Below, in pieces: positions 26,350 to 36,773 of a DNA stretch of 64,000 nucleotides. The first letter of the stretch is position 1; every line of letters starts with the position of its first letter. The position numbers and the translations under genes were made by a program. Origin of the DNA: Algivirga pacifica (GTDB taxonomy: Bacteria; Bacteroidota; Bacteroidia; Cytophagales; Flammeovirgaceae); contig NZ_BAABJX010000017.1 in the NCBI RefSeq assembly GCF_039543525.1, positions 124,001 to 188,000 of the forward strand. The letters are read 5' to 3'. The notes beneath the pieces were generated by a model that saw only the letters and a program-made list of their open reading frames with translations, searched no databases and was not told the DNA's origin.

Positions 26350-29300
26350 ATGGAAACAACAAGTACTACTCCCTCAGCTACCGAAAATTCCCAGATCTTA
26401 GATGCTGGGACCTATGAAATACTCCGAAAACGATTAAATGTACAGGCAGATGGCTTACAGCAGCGTTTACAGCAGTTAAACGAAGCCCGGAAAGAAGTCT
26501 TCGGGGCGATGGAAGCTCGCTTGATTGCCACCGAGCGTATTGCCACGGACCATAACTGTGTGCCTCGTGATATGGTGCCTTTGTCCAATGGCTTGTTTCT
26601 GTTTGGGTATAATGTGCACATGGGCTTAAAGCAAGAGGTGGCACTCAAGGATGTTTTTAGTATTTATGAATATAGAAAAGAAGACCATTCCTTTCACCCC
26701 AAAGAGCTAGGAGGATTAAGTGTAGAGGCATTTCACAAAGACTTTACAGAGCTCTATAAGTATTATAAGGATACCGTATTCTCCAAGTTTTTTGTGCAGG
26801 GACCACATCTGTACATGGTTTTCCAGATTGGAAAAACGGCTAAAGATATTAAGGCCTTCAAGTGGTTACTACAAGCTGACGGATTGACGTACGTGGATAA
26901 CCGTAGCGACCACGAAATACAGTACCCCCGACAGCATGAGTTTGAGTGGAAACGAACCTCCCGAGATTTTCATAGGGAAGGGGCACACCCTCATATCTCT
27001 ATTGAGGATAGGGTATTCGTAGAAACTGTAGGAGGTGACCTGACCATAAAGGTGGAAGACAATACGGATACTGGAGAGGGAATCTATGCAGAGGAAGTAG
27101 AGCTAAAGGAACAGACACTGGATGATGCGGATATTTACTATGCGGATCTGGGAAATCTGATTCTGTTGAAGATTAGACCATTTCAGGAAAAACAATGGCG
27201 TTATATCGTATTCAATGAGAAGCTGAAAACAGCGAAACGCATTGATGCCATAGAAGATGCTTGTGTCCTTTTGCCGGATGATCAGGGAATTGTTTTTTCC
27301 AATGGATATTACCTGCAAACAGGAGATTATAAAGAATTTGATAGTGAGCTCACGGGGTTACATTTTGAGCGTCGGATGCATTCTCCCAATGGAGAAGATC
27401 ATTTGTACGTATTTTACCAACCGGTATTAGGGGAGTATGTACTCTTGTCCTATAATGTCATTGCACAAGAAATAGAGGCACCTATCGTATGTCATGGTTT
27501 TTCTTTTTTCCGAAATGGTGAACTGGCCTATTTCAAGACCGATAATGAACCAAAGAAAAACCATGGGATACAGGTATGGCAAACGCCTTACTGTCACCCT
27601 GATTTTGTGCAACCTACGGAGCATGCCGATAGCTTCTTATTTAAGTTGGGAAATAAGGAGATCGTAAGGGGGATGGCCGATGGATATGCCTTATTAAACC
27701 TTTGTCGAAAAGAGGATTCTTATGAGGGATTGTACGCAGATATTGCGAAGCAAGCCATGTCTCTCACCGATAACTACTATTGGACAGCCAAGGAAGAGGC
27801 TTTTACCTTACAGGCCTCTTTGGAGGAAATTCGTACTACAGCCACCACGGCGATTGAGGAGTTTGAAAAAGTAGAACGTCAACGAAAGGAAGCAGCCGTA
27901 AAAACCAACGCTTTTGAAGAGCAAGCCACACAGCTGCTTCGAAAAGTAGAACGTCACCATTATCAACATATCGATGATTTTGTCCAAAGTCTAATTTCAT
28001 TAAGAACCCTTAGAGGAGAAGCGATTTCCTTGAAGGAGGTACGTTATATTGACTTGGCATTGCTGGAGGGGTATGAGAAGAAACTTTCTGAGAAAACAGA
28101 CCTACTTTCCCAAAAGTGCGTATCCTTTCTACTGGAAGAGGAAGCTCTGCAACCTTATCGAGATAAGGTGATTACCGTACAGGAAGCAACGGAACAAGTA
28201 GATAAAGTAACCGAGGCAGATGCAACGGCCAATGAGATTGCCAATGTGGGAGGAGAGTTGGAGTTGATGATTGAGATCGTCTCCAACCTTAAGATTGAGG
28301 ATGCGACACAAACCACTCGTATCATTGACGATATTTCGGATATCTATGCACAGCTCAACCACGTAAAAGCTCGCTTGAAGGCCAAGCGTAAAGAGTTACT
28401 GGGGACGGAGGCGGTTGCTGAGTTCAAGGCCCAAATGAAGTTGTTGGGGCAATCTGTCGTGAACTACCTGGATGTAGCAGATACCCCTCAGAAATGTGAG
28501 GAGTACCTGACCCGTATCATGGTGCAACTGGAAGAGGTAGAAGGAAAGTTTACGGACTTTGAGGAGTTTTTGGAAGAACTTTCGGCTAAGAGAGAGGAAG
28601 TATACTCTGCCTTTGAGACCCGAAAGACCCAGTTACAAGAAGCGAGGAATAAGCGTAGCGCCGCTATGGTTGCTGCAGCGGAACGTATCCTGAAAGGAAT
28701 TGGCAATAAGCTAAAAGGCTTCAAGGAAATCGCAGAGATCAATGCCCACTTTGCTGCCGATATGATGGTGGATAAGGTAAGGGACTTGATTGAGAAGCTG
28801 CATGAAATGGAGGAATCCAACAAGGCAGAGGACTTACAGAGTCAGCTGAAAACCTTAAAGGAGGACGCCGTCCGACAATTGAAAGACAAGCAAGACCTTT
28901 TTGTGGAGGGGGAGAATGTCATCAAACTGGGACGTCACCACTTTGCCATCAATACCCAGGAACTTGATGCTTCTATTGTGCAGAAGGGGGAAGATATGTT
29001 CTATCATCTGACGGGTACCCAGTTTTATGAAAAGATAGAGGACAAGCCATTACTGGATACCCGTTCCGTATGGAACCAAAGTCTTCCTTCCGAAAATCAA
29101 GAGGTGTATAGGGGAGAGTTCTTGTCCTATCAGATGCTTACAGCCATGATAGGACAGCAGTTGCCGTATACGGTACAAGACTTTCTGGAGATGGAGACGA
29201 GTGAGCAACTGAAGTCGGTACAAACGTTTATGGCACCTCGTTATCAAGAAGGCTATAACAAAGGGGTACATGATCAGGATGCTTTACAAATACTAAAAGT

Positions 29301-31281
29301 ACTCTTGACGATTTATCAACAGATAGGCTTACTGAGATATGGCCCAGCGAGCAGGGCTTGTGCTTATCTGTTCTGGGAAAAATTCTTGAGCAAAGAAGAA
29401 AAGCAACTGTTCAAAAATAGAATTGAAGGAGCAGGACTGATCTTGCAGGTATTTCCAGATGCGCAGGAATATAAAGAGCTGTTGTTTGATCTGGAAACAG
29501 GGATCGCGACTTTCCTTGCAGAGACCGATTTATTTGAAACCACAGTACTTAAACAGGCAGCCGAATACCTTTTCCATCAGTTGGTCACTACGGATCATTT
29601 TGTAAGTAGTAAAGAGGCTTATACTTGCTATGTTGATTTCTATAAATACCTAAAATTAAAGAGAGTAGAGAAGGATTTTGAGGGTGCGCTTAAAAAATTA
29701 AAACAGGCGAAAATAGTACATCAAGTAGATTTACTTAGAGGATGGGTCAATGCTTTTATGACCACATTGGATACTTATAGTAGGGAAGAGTTGTCTCCGT
29801 ATAAAGAGGAGATCGTCACTTTGCTATTATCTGAAAAGGTAGAGGCTTCCAATGTGCAGGAAGTAGTGGTACGTGAGACGGTAAAAGGATTGGCAGGGGA
29901 TCATTCCGTGATTCAACAAGGAGAATACTTGTTGGACTATAATGCTTTTATAGACCGCTTGATGACCTATGAGTTGCGAACATTACCACAGTACCATGCT
30001 TATTTACAAGTGAAAAATGAGTTGGTGACGACCTTTAAGAAGGCAGTAAAGTTGGAGAGCTTTAAGCCAAGGGTATTATCTTCTTTTGTTCGTAATAAAC
30101 TGATCAACGAAGTATACCTTCCATTGATGGGTGATAACCTGGCGAAGCAGATGGGTACGGTAGGAGAGAACAAGCGTACCGATTTGATGGGACTGTTATT
30201 ATTATTATCTCCTCCGGGATATGGAAAAACAACTTTAATGGAGTACGTAGCCAGTAGGTTGGGACTCATATTTATGAAGATCAATGGTCCGGCAATAGGG
30301 CATCAAGTGACTTCCTTGGACCCTTCTGAAGCACCGAATGCCACAGCGAAAGAGGAGCTGGAAAAGCTTAATTTGTCCTTTGAAATGGGGGATAATGTAA
30401 TGATTTACCTGGATGATATTCAGCACTGTAATCCGGAGTTGCTACAGAAATTCATCTCCCTTTGTGATGGGCAGCGAAAGATTGAGGGAGTCTATAAAGG
30501 CATTACTCGCACCTATGATTTTAGAGGAAAGAAAGTGTGTGTAGTTATGGCAGGGAACCCTTATACAGAAACGGGAGAGAAGTTCCAGATTCCGGATATG
30601 TTGGCGAACCGTGCCGATACCTATAACCTGGGAGAGATTATCGGTGATTCGGATGAGGCCTTTAAGTTGAGTTATATAGAGAACTCCATTACCTCCAATC
30701 CTACGTTAAGTAGTTTGAATACGGTGAGTAAGGAAGACCTATACAACTTGATACAAGTGGCCCGTACCGGAAGTAGAGAAGGAATTACGTTTGAGAGTAA
30801 CTTTTCTGGAGATGCCGTGGATGAGTATGTCAATGTATTGAAGAAGATGCTGAAAGTACAAGACGTAGTACTTAAGGTGAACCAGCAATACGTACGTTCT
30901 GCCGCTCAAGAGGATGCTTATCGAACAGAGCCAGCCTTTAAGTTGCAAGGGTCTTATCGAAATATGAATAAGCTGGCAGAGAAGGTCGTTCCCGTGATGA
31001 ATGAAGAAGAGTTGGACACCTTGTTGCTATCCCATTATGAGGGAGAGTCCCAAACATTGACGACCGGAGCAGAAGCCAATATGCTTAAGTTCAAAGAAAT
31101 GATGGGGTGGTTGACGGAGGGAGAAGCCCAACGTTGGGAGAGTATCAAGCAGCAGTTCTGTGAGCAACTGAAGGTGAATACCTTGGGAGACCAGGCACAA
31201 ACACAGGAACTCATGCAGCAAATCAAGGCATTGACCATAGGGTTGCAAGGCATTCAAAATGCCATCGAAAATAAAAAATAG
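26350..31281 (+). CDS. DUF3686 giant AAA+ ATPase
   Basis: 1643 residues, cytoplasmic. The N-terminal half (about 1-500) matches the DUF3686 region often labelled 'DNA repair ATPase', a name without firm support for this protein. The middle (about 500-900) is rich in coiled coil. The AAA+ module near the C-terminus has Walker A PPGYGKTT (about 1288-1295), Walker B IYLDDIQ (1352-1358), a sensor segment VVMAGNPYTETG and a candidate arginine finger in MLANRADTYNLG. It follows the YqiJ-like and flotillin genes on the same strand, a recurring triad. A membrane-associated remodelling machine is inferred. Confidence 0.88.
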   Translation: METTSTTPSATENSQILDAGTYEILRKRLNVQADGLQQRLQQLNEARKEVFGAMEARLIATERIATDHNCVPRDMVPLSNGLFLFGYNVHMGLKQEVALKDVFSIYEYRKEDHSFHPKELGGLSVEAFHKDFTELYKYYKDTVFSKFFVQGPHLYMVFQIGKTAKDIKAFKWLLQADGLTYVDNRSDHEIQYPRQHEFEWKRTSRDFHREGAHPHISIEDRVFVETVGGDLTIKVEDNTDTGEGIYAEEVELKEQTLDDADIYYADLGNLILLKIRPFQEKQWRYIVFNEKLKTAKRIDAIEDACVLLPDDQGIVFSNGYYLQTGDYKEFDSELTGLHFERRMHSPNGEDHLYVFYQPVLGEYVLLSYNVIAQEIEAPIVCHGFSFFRNGELAYFKTDNEPKKNHGIQVWQTPYCHPDFVQPTEHADSFLFKLGNKEIVRGMADGYALLNLCRKEDSYEGLYADIAKQAMSLTDNYYWTAKEEAFTLQASLEEIRTTATTAIEEFEKVERQRKEAAVKTNAFEEQATQLLRKVERHHYQHIDDFVQSLISLRTLRGEAISLKEVRYIDLALLEGYEKKLSEKTDLLSQKCVSFLLEEEALQPYRDKVITVQEATEQVDKVTEADATANEIANVGGELELMIEIVSNLKIEDATQTTRIIDDISDIYAQLNHVKARLKAKRKELLGTEAVAEFKAQMKLLGQSVVNYLDVADTPQKCEEYLTRIMVQLEEVEGKFTDFEEFLEELSAKREEVYSAFETRKTQLQEARNKRSAAMVAAAERILKGIGNKLKGFKEIAEINAHFAADMMVDKVRDLIEKLHEMEESNKAEDLQSQLKTLKEDAVRQLKDKQDLFVEGENVIKLGRHHFAINTQELDASIVQKGEDMFYHLTGTQFYEKIEDKPLLDTRSVWNQSLPSENQEVYRGEFLSYQMLTAMIGQQLPYTVQDFLEMETSEQLKSVQTFMAPRYQEGYNKGVHDQDALQILKVLLTIYQQIGLLRYGPASRACAYLFWEKFLSKEEKQLFKNRIEGAGLILQVFPDAQEYKELLFDLETGIATFLAETDLFETTVLKQAAEYLFHQLVTTDHFVSSKEAYTCYVDFYKYLKLKRVEKDFEGALKKLKQAKIVHQVDLLRGWVNAFMTTLDTYSREELSPYKEEIVTLLLSEKVEASNVQEVVVRETVKGLAGDHSVIQQGEYLLDYNAFIDRLMTYELRTLPQYHAYLQVKNELVTTFKKAVKLESFKPRVLSSFVRNKLINEVYLPLMGDNLAKQMGTVGENKRTDLMGLLLLLSPPGYGKTTLMEYVASRLGLIFMKINGPAIGHQVTSLDPSEAPNATAKEELEKLNLSFEMGDNVMIYLDDIQHCNPELLQKFISLCDGQRKIEGVYKGITRTYDFRGKKVCVVMAGNPYTETGEKFQIPDMLANRADTYNLGEIIGDSDEAFKLSYIENSITSNPTLSSLNTVSKEDLYNLIQVARTGSREGITFESNFSGDAVDEYVNVLKKMLKVQDVVLKVNQQYVRSAAQEDAYRTEPAFKLQGSYRNMNKLAEKVVPVMNEEELDTLLLSHYEGESQTLTTGAEANMLKFKEMMGWLTEGEAQRWESIKQQFCEQLKVNTLGDQAQTQELMQQIKALTIGLQGIQNAIENKK

Positions 31282-31341
31282 AACGTAACTTCTGTACGTT
31301 TTGCGATTATATATTTGGTTCGTAGGAATGTGATTGTCAAC

Positions 31342-31550
31342 GATGAATAAATAACTGTCATACTACCAACTAGCTTTGTTGAATCCGTTACACGGCGTCT
31401 CGAATTGAGCTTTGCTCGTTGAATCGTTGATTGAAACCTTACTAAGGTAATCAAACAACAATTCAACTCGAATCAACGAATCAACTCACCGAAGGTGAAA
31501 TTCAACGATTCAACAAAGCTGACTAGTAGTATGATAGTTAATTATTCACC
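31342..31550. repeat. Palindromic MITE-like element A
   Basis: About 209 bp. The left end GATGAATAAATAACTGTCAT is complementary, with few mismatches, to the right end, and both arms continue through TACTAC and AGCTTTGTTGAATC. Inside are a mini-hairpin CACC-GAA-GGTG and a left-arm GAGC-TTT-GCTC word. It shares termini with elements at 48294-48590 and 52143-52400. It fills the spacer between the DUF3686 ATPase and the DUF3857 protein and contains no gene. Confidence 0.75.
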
Positions 31551-31588
31551 CTATAGAGCAAATTGTTTTTTAACCAATTAATTTTTTC

Positions 31589-33538
31589 ATGAATTATATA
31601 CAAAGGGGACTACTTACATTGGTAGGAGTTTTTTCCCTAATCACCCACAGTATGGCCGACTCCGGCGATAAACCCCAATATGCTGTCAGTAAAATTGATC
31701 CTGAACTCAAAAAAGGAAAATATTCCGTGGTCAGGGTGGATGAGATGGAGCTAGACGTAATTACACCCACAAAGGCTCTTTTCAAAACCCATTATGTCAT
31801 CACGATCTTCAATAAGAAAGCAGAAGATTTAGCGGAGCATGCCTTTACCTATGACAACGAAACAGTATTATCCTTTGCAGAGGCCAGGGTATATGATCAA
31901 AATGGTGATTTGCTGGATCGTATCAAGGCTAAGGACATGAAGGATGAGGGGACTTACAGACATACTTCTTTGTTTGATGATAACCGTAGAAAAGTAGTTG
32001 ACCTGAAGCGAACGACCTATCCCTATACGGTAGAGTTTGTAGAGGAGAAAGTGCTGCATTCGACCATGTTTTTACCTTCTTGGGTTGGATTCTCTGATCG
32101 CAAGATGGGGGTGGAATCTTCAATATATAAGGTAACGGCTCCTGCAGGAGTATTGAAGTACAAACAGAATGAAATGGCGCCAGAGCCTGTGATTTCCAAA
32201 CAAGAAGGAAAAGAAACCTACGTATGGAAGCTAGAGCAGGAAGAAGGGATACGAAAGTTTGAAAAGCGCTACCCAATAGCTGAACAGCTGCCTAGCGTAA
32301 CACTTGCAGCCAATGTTTTTGCAATGGATGGCCATCAGGGAGATTATACGTCATGGAAGACCTTTGGAAAGTGGATCTGGGGGCTAAACAAAGGACAGGA
32401 CGTCGTTCCAGAAGAATTAAAATACACCATTCATAGCGTAACCGATACGTTACAGACCTCTAGAGAGAAAGCAAAAGCCGTTTACGAATTTGTGCAGCAA
32501 AATACCCATTATGTAAACTTGTCATTAGGTATAGGAGGTTTCAAGCCTTTTAGCGTAGAGCAAGTATACCGTACTGGGTATGGAGATTGTAAGGCGCTGA
32601 CAAATTATACCTATTCATTATTGAAAGAAGTGGGGGTGCCCTCTGTTTATACTTTGGTAAGGGCTGGGCGTGATGCTAATCCTATCGATACGACATTTGT
32701 TGCTAGTCAATTTAATCATGTTATCCTATCTGTTCCCTTAGACAAAGATACGGTGTTTCTGGAGTGTACCAGTCAGGACGTACCTTTCGGATTTATTGGT
32801 GGGTTTACTGATGACCGTGATGTACTATTTATTACAGAAGAAGGAGGGGAATTAGGTAGAACAAAGCGATATACCCAAGAAGAGAATGTATGGAGCTCAA
32901 AAATGGAAGTGTTGCTCGATGAGGAAGGAGTTGCCAGAAGTACCTATTGGTTAAATGCCACTGGAATGATGTATGATAATTTTTACTTCATGTTAGGGGT
33001 AAAAGAAAGAGAAAAGCAAATCAAGTTTATTAATCGTTTGCTGGAGGTGAAAAGTATGGAGATTGGTGAGATCGAGATGGAAGAGGAACGGGATGTAATC
33101 CCCACATTCCACTTGAAAACAGATTTTGAATCCAGGTTAATGGTGGAGAAAAGTGTGGGACGATTTTTCATTACGCCCAACCAAGTCAATGCGCTGACGA
33201 GCACGCCTAAAAAAGCCAAGAACAGAAAGAACCCTTTCTATCAGTACAATGAAGATATAGAAGTAGATACCGTGGTATGGCAGCTGCCAGAGGGGTATAG
33301 TTTAGAAAATAAGCCTGCCGATATTCAGTTGAAATGTCCGATGGGTACCTTTGAGGCAACCTATAACGTGGAGGGAAGCCAACTAACATATACTAGAAAA
33401 CTGGCACTTCAAAAAGGGGTATATGCCCCCGAACTATACAACGAATATGTGGAGTTCCTGAGAAGCGTCAAAAAAGCAGACCGAGAAAAGGTGACCTTTC
33501 ACAAACAAGAAGAAGACTCACCTAAAAAGGATTTATAA
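31589..33538 (+). CDS. DUF3857 / transglutaminase-like secreted protein (catalytic residues present)
   Basis: 649 residues. Signal peptide of about 23 residues, DUF3857 N-terminal domain (about 45-250), transglutaminase-like core (about 270-400), then a C-terminal beta-rich domain. Core residues visible: Cys334 in GYGDCKALTN, His377 in FNHVIL, and Glu392 in FLECT where Asp is usual. The fold family covers papain-like cysteine enzymes acting on peptide or amide bonds; substrate unknown. A paralog follows 42 nt downstream, and the two are probably co-transcribed. Confidence 0.85.
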   Translation: MNYIQRGLLTLVGVFSLITHSMADSGDKPQYAVSKIDPELKKGKYSVVRVDEMELDVITPTKALFKTHYVITIFNKKAEDLAEHAFTYDNETVLSFAEARVYDQNGDLLDRIKAKDMKDEGTYRHTSLFDDNRRKVVDLKRTTYPYTVEFVEEKVLHSTMFLPSWVGFSDRKMGVESSIYKVTAPAGVLKYKQNEMAPEPVISKQEGKETYVWKLEQEEGIRKFEKRYPIAEQLPSVTLAANVFAMDGHQGDYTSWKTFGKWIWGLNKGQDVVPEELKYTIHSVTDTLQTSREKAKAVYEFVQQNTHYVNLSLGIGGFKPFSVEQVYRTGYGDCKALTNYTYSLLKEVGVPSVYTLVRAGRDANPIDTTFVASQFNHVILSVPLDKDTVFLECTSQDVPFGFIGGFTDDRDVLFITEEGGELGRTKRYTQEENVWSSKMEVLLDEEGVARSTYWLNATGMMYDNFYFMLGVKEREKQIKFINRLLEVKSMEIGEIEMEEERDVIPTFHLKTDFESRLMVEKSVGRFFITPNQVNALTSTPKKAKNRKNPFYQYNEDIEVDTVVWQLPEGYSLENKPADIQLKCPMGTFEATYNVEGSQLTYTRKLALQKGVYAPELYNEYVEFLRSVKKADREKVTFHKQEEDSPKKDL

Positions 33539-33580
33539 TTAGAGCTCATTCAATTTTTTTTCATTTTTAATTTTAACCAA

Positions 33581-35563
33581 ATGCGATTAATCATTACACT
33601 GCTTTTATTATGCTTTTTATCTACGGCTTTTGGGCAGTTTAAAACGGCTAAATGGGGTAGGCTATTTAAAGAAGATGTAGAATATACTACATGTGAATTT
33701 GAGCCTGAAGCTAAGGCGGTTATTTTGTTTCATGTTGGGAAGTATAATTTCATAGGTTCAAGTAATCAAATACATACAAATATCTATAAGCGTATAAAGC
33801 TTTTAACTGATGACGCTGAAGAGTACGCTAATATTGTTATTCCTATTTATACTAAGGATGATACAGAACGCATTTCAGGACTGCATGCTCAAACGTTGGT
33901 TGTAGACCCCAATGGTAAATTGCAGAAGTATACTCTAGATAAAAAAGATATATATTATACGAAGCTAAATGAGAATATAACTTTAGTGAAATTCACTTTT
34001 CCTCAGGCACAGAAAGGGGCAATTTTAGAGTATAAATATCGAGTAAGAGACAAGAATATTGTTATGCCTGATCCATGGTATTTTCAAAGTGAGAAGATGC
34101 CTACAGAGTTCAGCCATATTAAATTTACTTACCCAGATTACTTGGGGTATAAGATAAAGACACAAGGTCATCGCTTATCCTTAAAGTATATGGGTAAGAA
34201 TAATATTAATGCTTGGGAGTTAGAGAAAATACCTTCAATGAAGGATGTGGATTTTCTTTTTTGCGAGGATGATTATCGACTCCAGCTTTCAATTCAGCTT
34301 AATTCCTACAGGACAAATCAAGGCTACGACAAGGAATTCGGTAATAATTGGAATCAAATAGCGAAATCAACACGTCTAGCAGACGCATTTTATAGTTACA
34401 ATCGGAAAGGGAAATACAAAAAGATTGTAGAAGAGATTGTGCAAGATGATGATTCTGAGCAAGTAAAAGTGTCAAAGCTTTATGCTTATGTAACAACACA
34501 CTTCAAATGGGACGAGAAGTATGATCTTTACCCTTCACAATCTTTATCAGAGTTGCTAGTAAGTAAAAAAGGAAGCTCCGCAGAACTGAACGCCTTGATG
34601 AAAGGCTTGTGCGAGGTGGCAGGTTTACAGGCTGAGTGGGTGGCGAACAGTACGCGTACACATGGAATGATTTTCGAACATATTCCTATGTTTGATGCTT
34701 TCAATAACCTATTGGCAAGTGTTGTTGTGGATGGGAAACAATGGTATATAGATACCACACATCCGAAACTTCCATGGAACTTGCCTCACCAAAACTTGCT
34801 AACGACTAAGACATTTGCTTTTGAACGCTCAGGAAGCTTCTGGGGAGAGGTAGCGACGGATGAGAGAAGTATGGTGAATATGTACTTTCAGATGGACTAT
34901 ACAGGAGAGGAACCAACCTGTAAGGCCAAAATTAGCTACCAAGGATACGATGCTTACGATAAGAGAAAAGAGCTGTTGAAAGAAAAAGAAGCACTGGAAG
35001 AAGAAGAGGATGAGGACGAAGACGAGGAGGAAGATGAGGAGGAAGATGAGGAGGATGCAACCGAGGACGAAGATGATGAAGAGTTTATGCTGCAAGGGTT
35101 TGAGGTTGTGAATGCTGAATTGTCTGACCTTGAAAATGTGAATGAGGATGTAACCCTTAGCTTGGAGTGGAAAGCAGACCCATTGACTGAGGAAACAGGA
35201 AACATCTACCTGGAGGCCGTAGCACCTACGATATTCAAGGATAACCCTTTTACACAAGAACAACGATTATTCCCAATAGAATTTGATAGCCCGTGGCATT
35301 TTAATTATGTAATGACGGTTAAAATACCGAAAGGGTATCGTATCGCAGATCAACCCAAAGGAACAGCTGCCCGACTGCCAGCGAATGTAGGAAAGGTAGT
35401 CTATGTGGCTAATGAGAATGCGGGGATTCTAACGGTACGTATGAAGGTAGATATCAATAATACGTATATGCATCAGGATTTCTATCCAAACCTGAAGCAG
35501 TTCTTTGATTTACTGTTGGATTACAGTAACAAGAAAATTGTGATGGAGAAAGTAGATATATAA
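33581..35563 (+). CDS. DUF3857 / transglutaminase-like protein, predicted inactive paralog
   Basis: 660 residues with signal peptide (MRLIITLLLLCFLSTAFG). It aligns with its upstream neighbour almost residue for residue in the core, but the nucleophile position is Ser333 (KKGSSAELN instead of GYGDCKALT) and the His position is Asn376 (AFNNLL instead of QFNHVI); only Asp391 (YIDTT) is kept. It is therefore probably a binding or scaffold partner, not an enzyme. Residues about 472-502 form an almost pure Glu/Asp run. A strong terminator follows, ending the two-gene unit. Confidence 0.85.
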   Translation: MRLIITLLLLCFLSTAFGQFKTAKWGRLFKEDVEYTTCEFEPEAKAVILFHVGKYNFIGSSNQIHTNIYKRIKLLTDDAEEYANIVIPIYTKDDTERISGLHAQTLVVDPNGKLQKYTLDKKDIYYTKLNENITLVKFTFPQAQKGAILEYKYRVRDKNIVMPDPWYFQSEKMPTEFSHIKFTYPDYLGYKIKTQGHRLSLKYMGKNNINAWELEKIPSMKDVDFLFCEDDYRLQLSIQLNSYRTNQGYDKEFGNNWNQIAKSTRLADAFYSYNRKGKYKKIVEEIVQDDDSEQVKVSKLYAYVTTHFKWDEKYDLYPSQSLSELLVSKKGSSAELNALMKGLCEVAGLQAEWVANSTRTHGMIFEHIPMFDAFNNLLASVVVDGKQWYIDTTHPKLPWNLPHQNLLTTKTFAFERSGSFWGEVATDERSMVNMYFQMDYTGEEPTCKAKISYQGYDAYDKRKELLKEKEALEEEEDEDEDEEEDEEEDEEDATEDEDDEEFMLQGFEVVNAELSDLENVNEDVTLSLEWKADPLTEETGNIYLEAVAPTIFKDNPFTQEQRLFPIEFDSPWHFNYVMTVKIPKGYRIADQPKGTAARLPANVGKVVYVANENAGILTVRMKVDINNTYMHQDFYPNLKQFFDLLLDYSNKKIVMEKVDI

Positions 35564-35598
35564 TTAGAAATTAATGACGCTATATTTTATTTAGATCA

Positions 35599-35640
35599 TA
35601 AAAAAGTGCGCTAACGACTTCTCGTTAGCGCACTTTTTTG
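35599..35640. terminator. Strong intrinsic terminator after the DUF3857 pair
   Basis: AGTGCGCTAACGA (35605-35617) pairs perfectly with TCGTTAGCGCACT (35622-35634), a 13-bp stem with a CTTC loop, flanked by an A-run and a T-run. Confidence 0.95.
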
Positions 35641-35810
35641 TAATTATGCATTAGAGTTTGTTTGGAATGGTGATTAGAGGAATTTTCTTTCTAAATCAGT
35701 ATTCCAGATAAGATCTTATGTCCTTGAGAAATAAAGGATTACTATACTGCGGGGTACAGCCCTGTGATACAATTAACCAACCCAACAGCTTTAAAAAAGC
35801 CCAAGTAACC

Positions 35811-36773
35811 ATGAAATCCTTAAGCTTATGTTTTGTCTTAAGCCTTCTTGTGAGTATAGAAGGCGTTGGACAAAATCAAACCAATGATGTAGCCTTAAAT
35901 ATTAACAAAATACCGTTTCATAGTATCAAAATTCACGGAGATGGAAATTATATAATTCAGTATCATCCAATAGCAGCCATAACGATGGACGCTCGGGTGA
36001 GAAACTTCGTGGAACTCAACCATCAGGATGGCACACTTGCTATACGATTAAAAGATAATATCCCTCAGCCTTTATTAAAGCACAAAGCGATACTCTTGGA
36101 GTTACCAGATTTACAAAAACTGGAAATCATAGGGGATGGCGATGTTCGCTTACAAGAGTGCCTGGGAAAATCCTCACTCACCATGCATAAATTTGGAAAT
36201 GGGGATCTGATAGGTAAGGTTATCGCGGAGGTGTTACTTGTCGGAATTAATGGAGAAGGCATTCACGACTTATCAATTCATGCTAAAGAAGCACGCCTGG
36301 TACAGAAAGGAGTATCTGAGGTCACTATGAAAACCGAAGGTGGTTATACGATAATAGAGAAGTATGGAACTGGTAGGTTGCAGTTAAACTCCAAGGTAGA
36401 GAAGGTGCAAGTGATCGTACAAGATGAAGGAACTATTGACTTGGATCTTGAGGCAAAGGAAGCTGGTCTACGATTAGCTAATGAGGCTAATTTGTCGGGT
36501 AAGATGAAAGCCATGGAGCTAACACTAAACAAAAGCAAGGAGGGAGATGTGCAATTGAGTGGAGAAGTAGAGCAAATGAATCTACAGGTTTCAGGAGAAG
36601 GTCATGTAAATTTGGAAGGCTTGAAAGTGAACCATTGCCTACTGCATAAAAAAGGAAGTGGGAATCTGAAAATGTATATTCTTCAAACGTTGTCCATGGA
36701 AATCAAGGGGAAAGGCTCTGTGCATTACTTGGGGAATCCACAAGTATCTAAGCTCTTGGTACATCAGGAATAG
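35811..36773 (+). CDS. GIN-domain (DUF2807) secreted protein
   Basis: 320 residues from the ATG at 35811, which begins a normal signal peptide (MKSLSLCFVLSLLVSIEGVG). An upstream in-frame ATG at 35718 would prepend 31 residues of unlikely sequence. The rest is a long run of short beta strands with alternating Gly/Asp turns (KIHGDGNYIIQYH, LEIIGDGDVRL) as in DUF2807 'head GIN' proteins, predicted to form a beta-helix-like fold. Probably periplasmic or at the cell surface. Role unknown; the family is often linked to adhesion without firm proof. Confidence 0.78.
   Translation: MKSLSLCFVLSLLVSIEGVGQNQTNDVALNINKIPFHSIKIHGDGNYIIQYHPIAAITMDARVRNFVELNHQDGTLAIRLKDNIPQPLLKHKAILLELPDLQKLEIIGDGDVRLQECLGKSSLTMHKFGNGDLIGKVIAEVLLVGINGEGIHDLSIHAKEARLVQKGVSEVTMKTEGGYTIIEKYGTGRLQLNSKVEKVQVIVQDEGTIDLDLEAKEAGLRLANEANLSGKMKAMELTLNKSKEGDVQLSGEVEQMNLQVSGEGHVNLEGLKVNHCLLHKKGSGNLKMYILQTLSMEIKGKGSVHYLGNPQVSKLLVHQE

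Noticed and set aside
26350..31281. Direct role in DNA repair for the AAA+ ATPase
   Set aside because: Only a database-style family name supports it; context points to a flotillin-linked membrane role.
34829..35263. Frame antisense to the inactive DUF3857 protein
   Set aside because: Shadow of the acidic run; composition not protein-like.
35718..35810. Upstream start of the GIN-domain gene
   Set aside because: The added 31 residues would precede a normal signal peptide starting at 35811.
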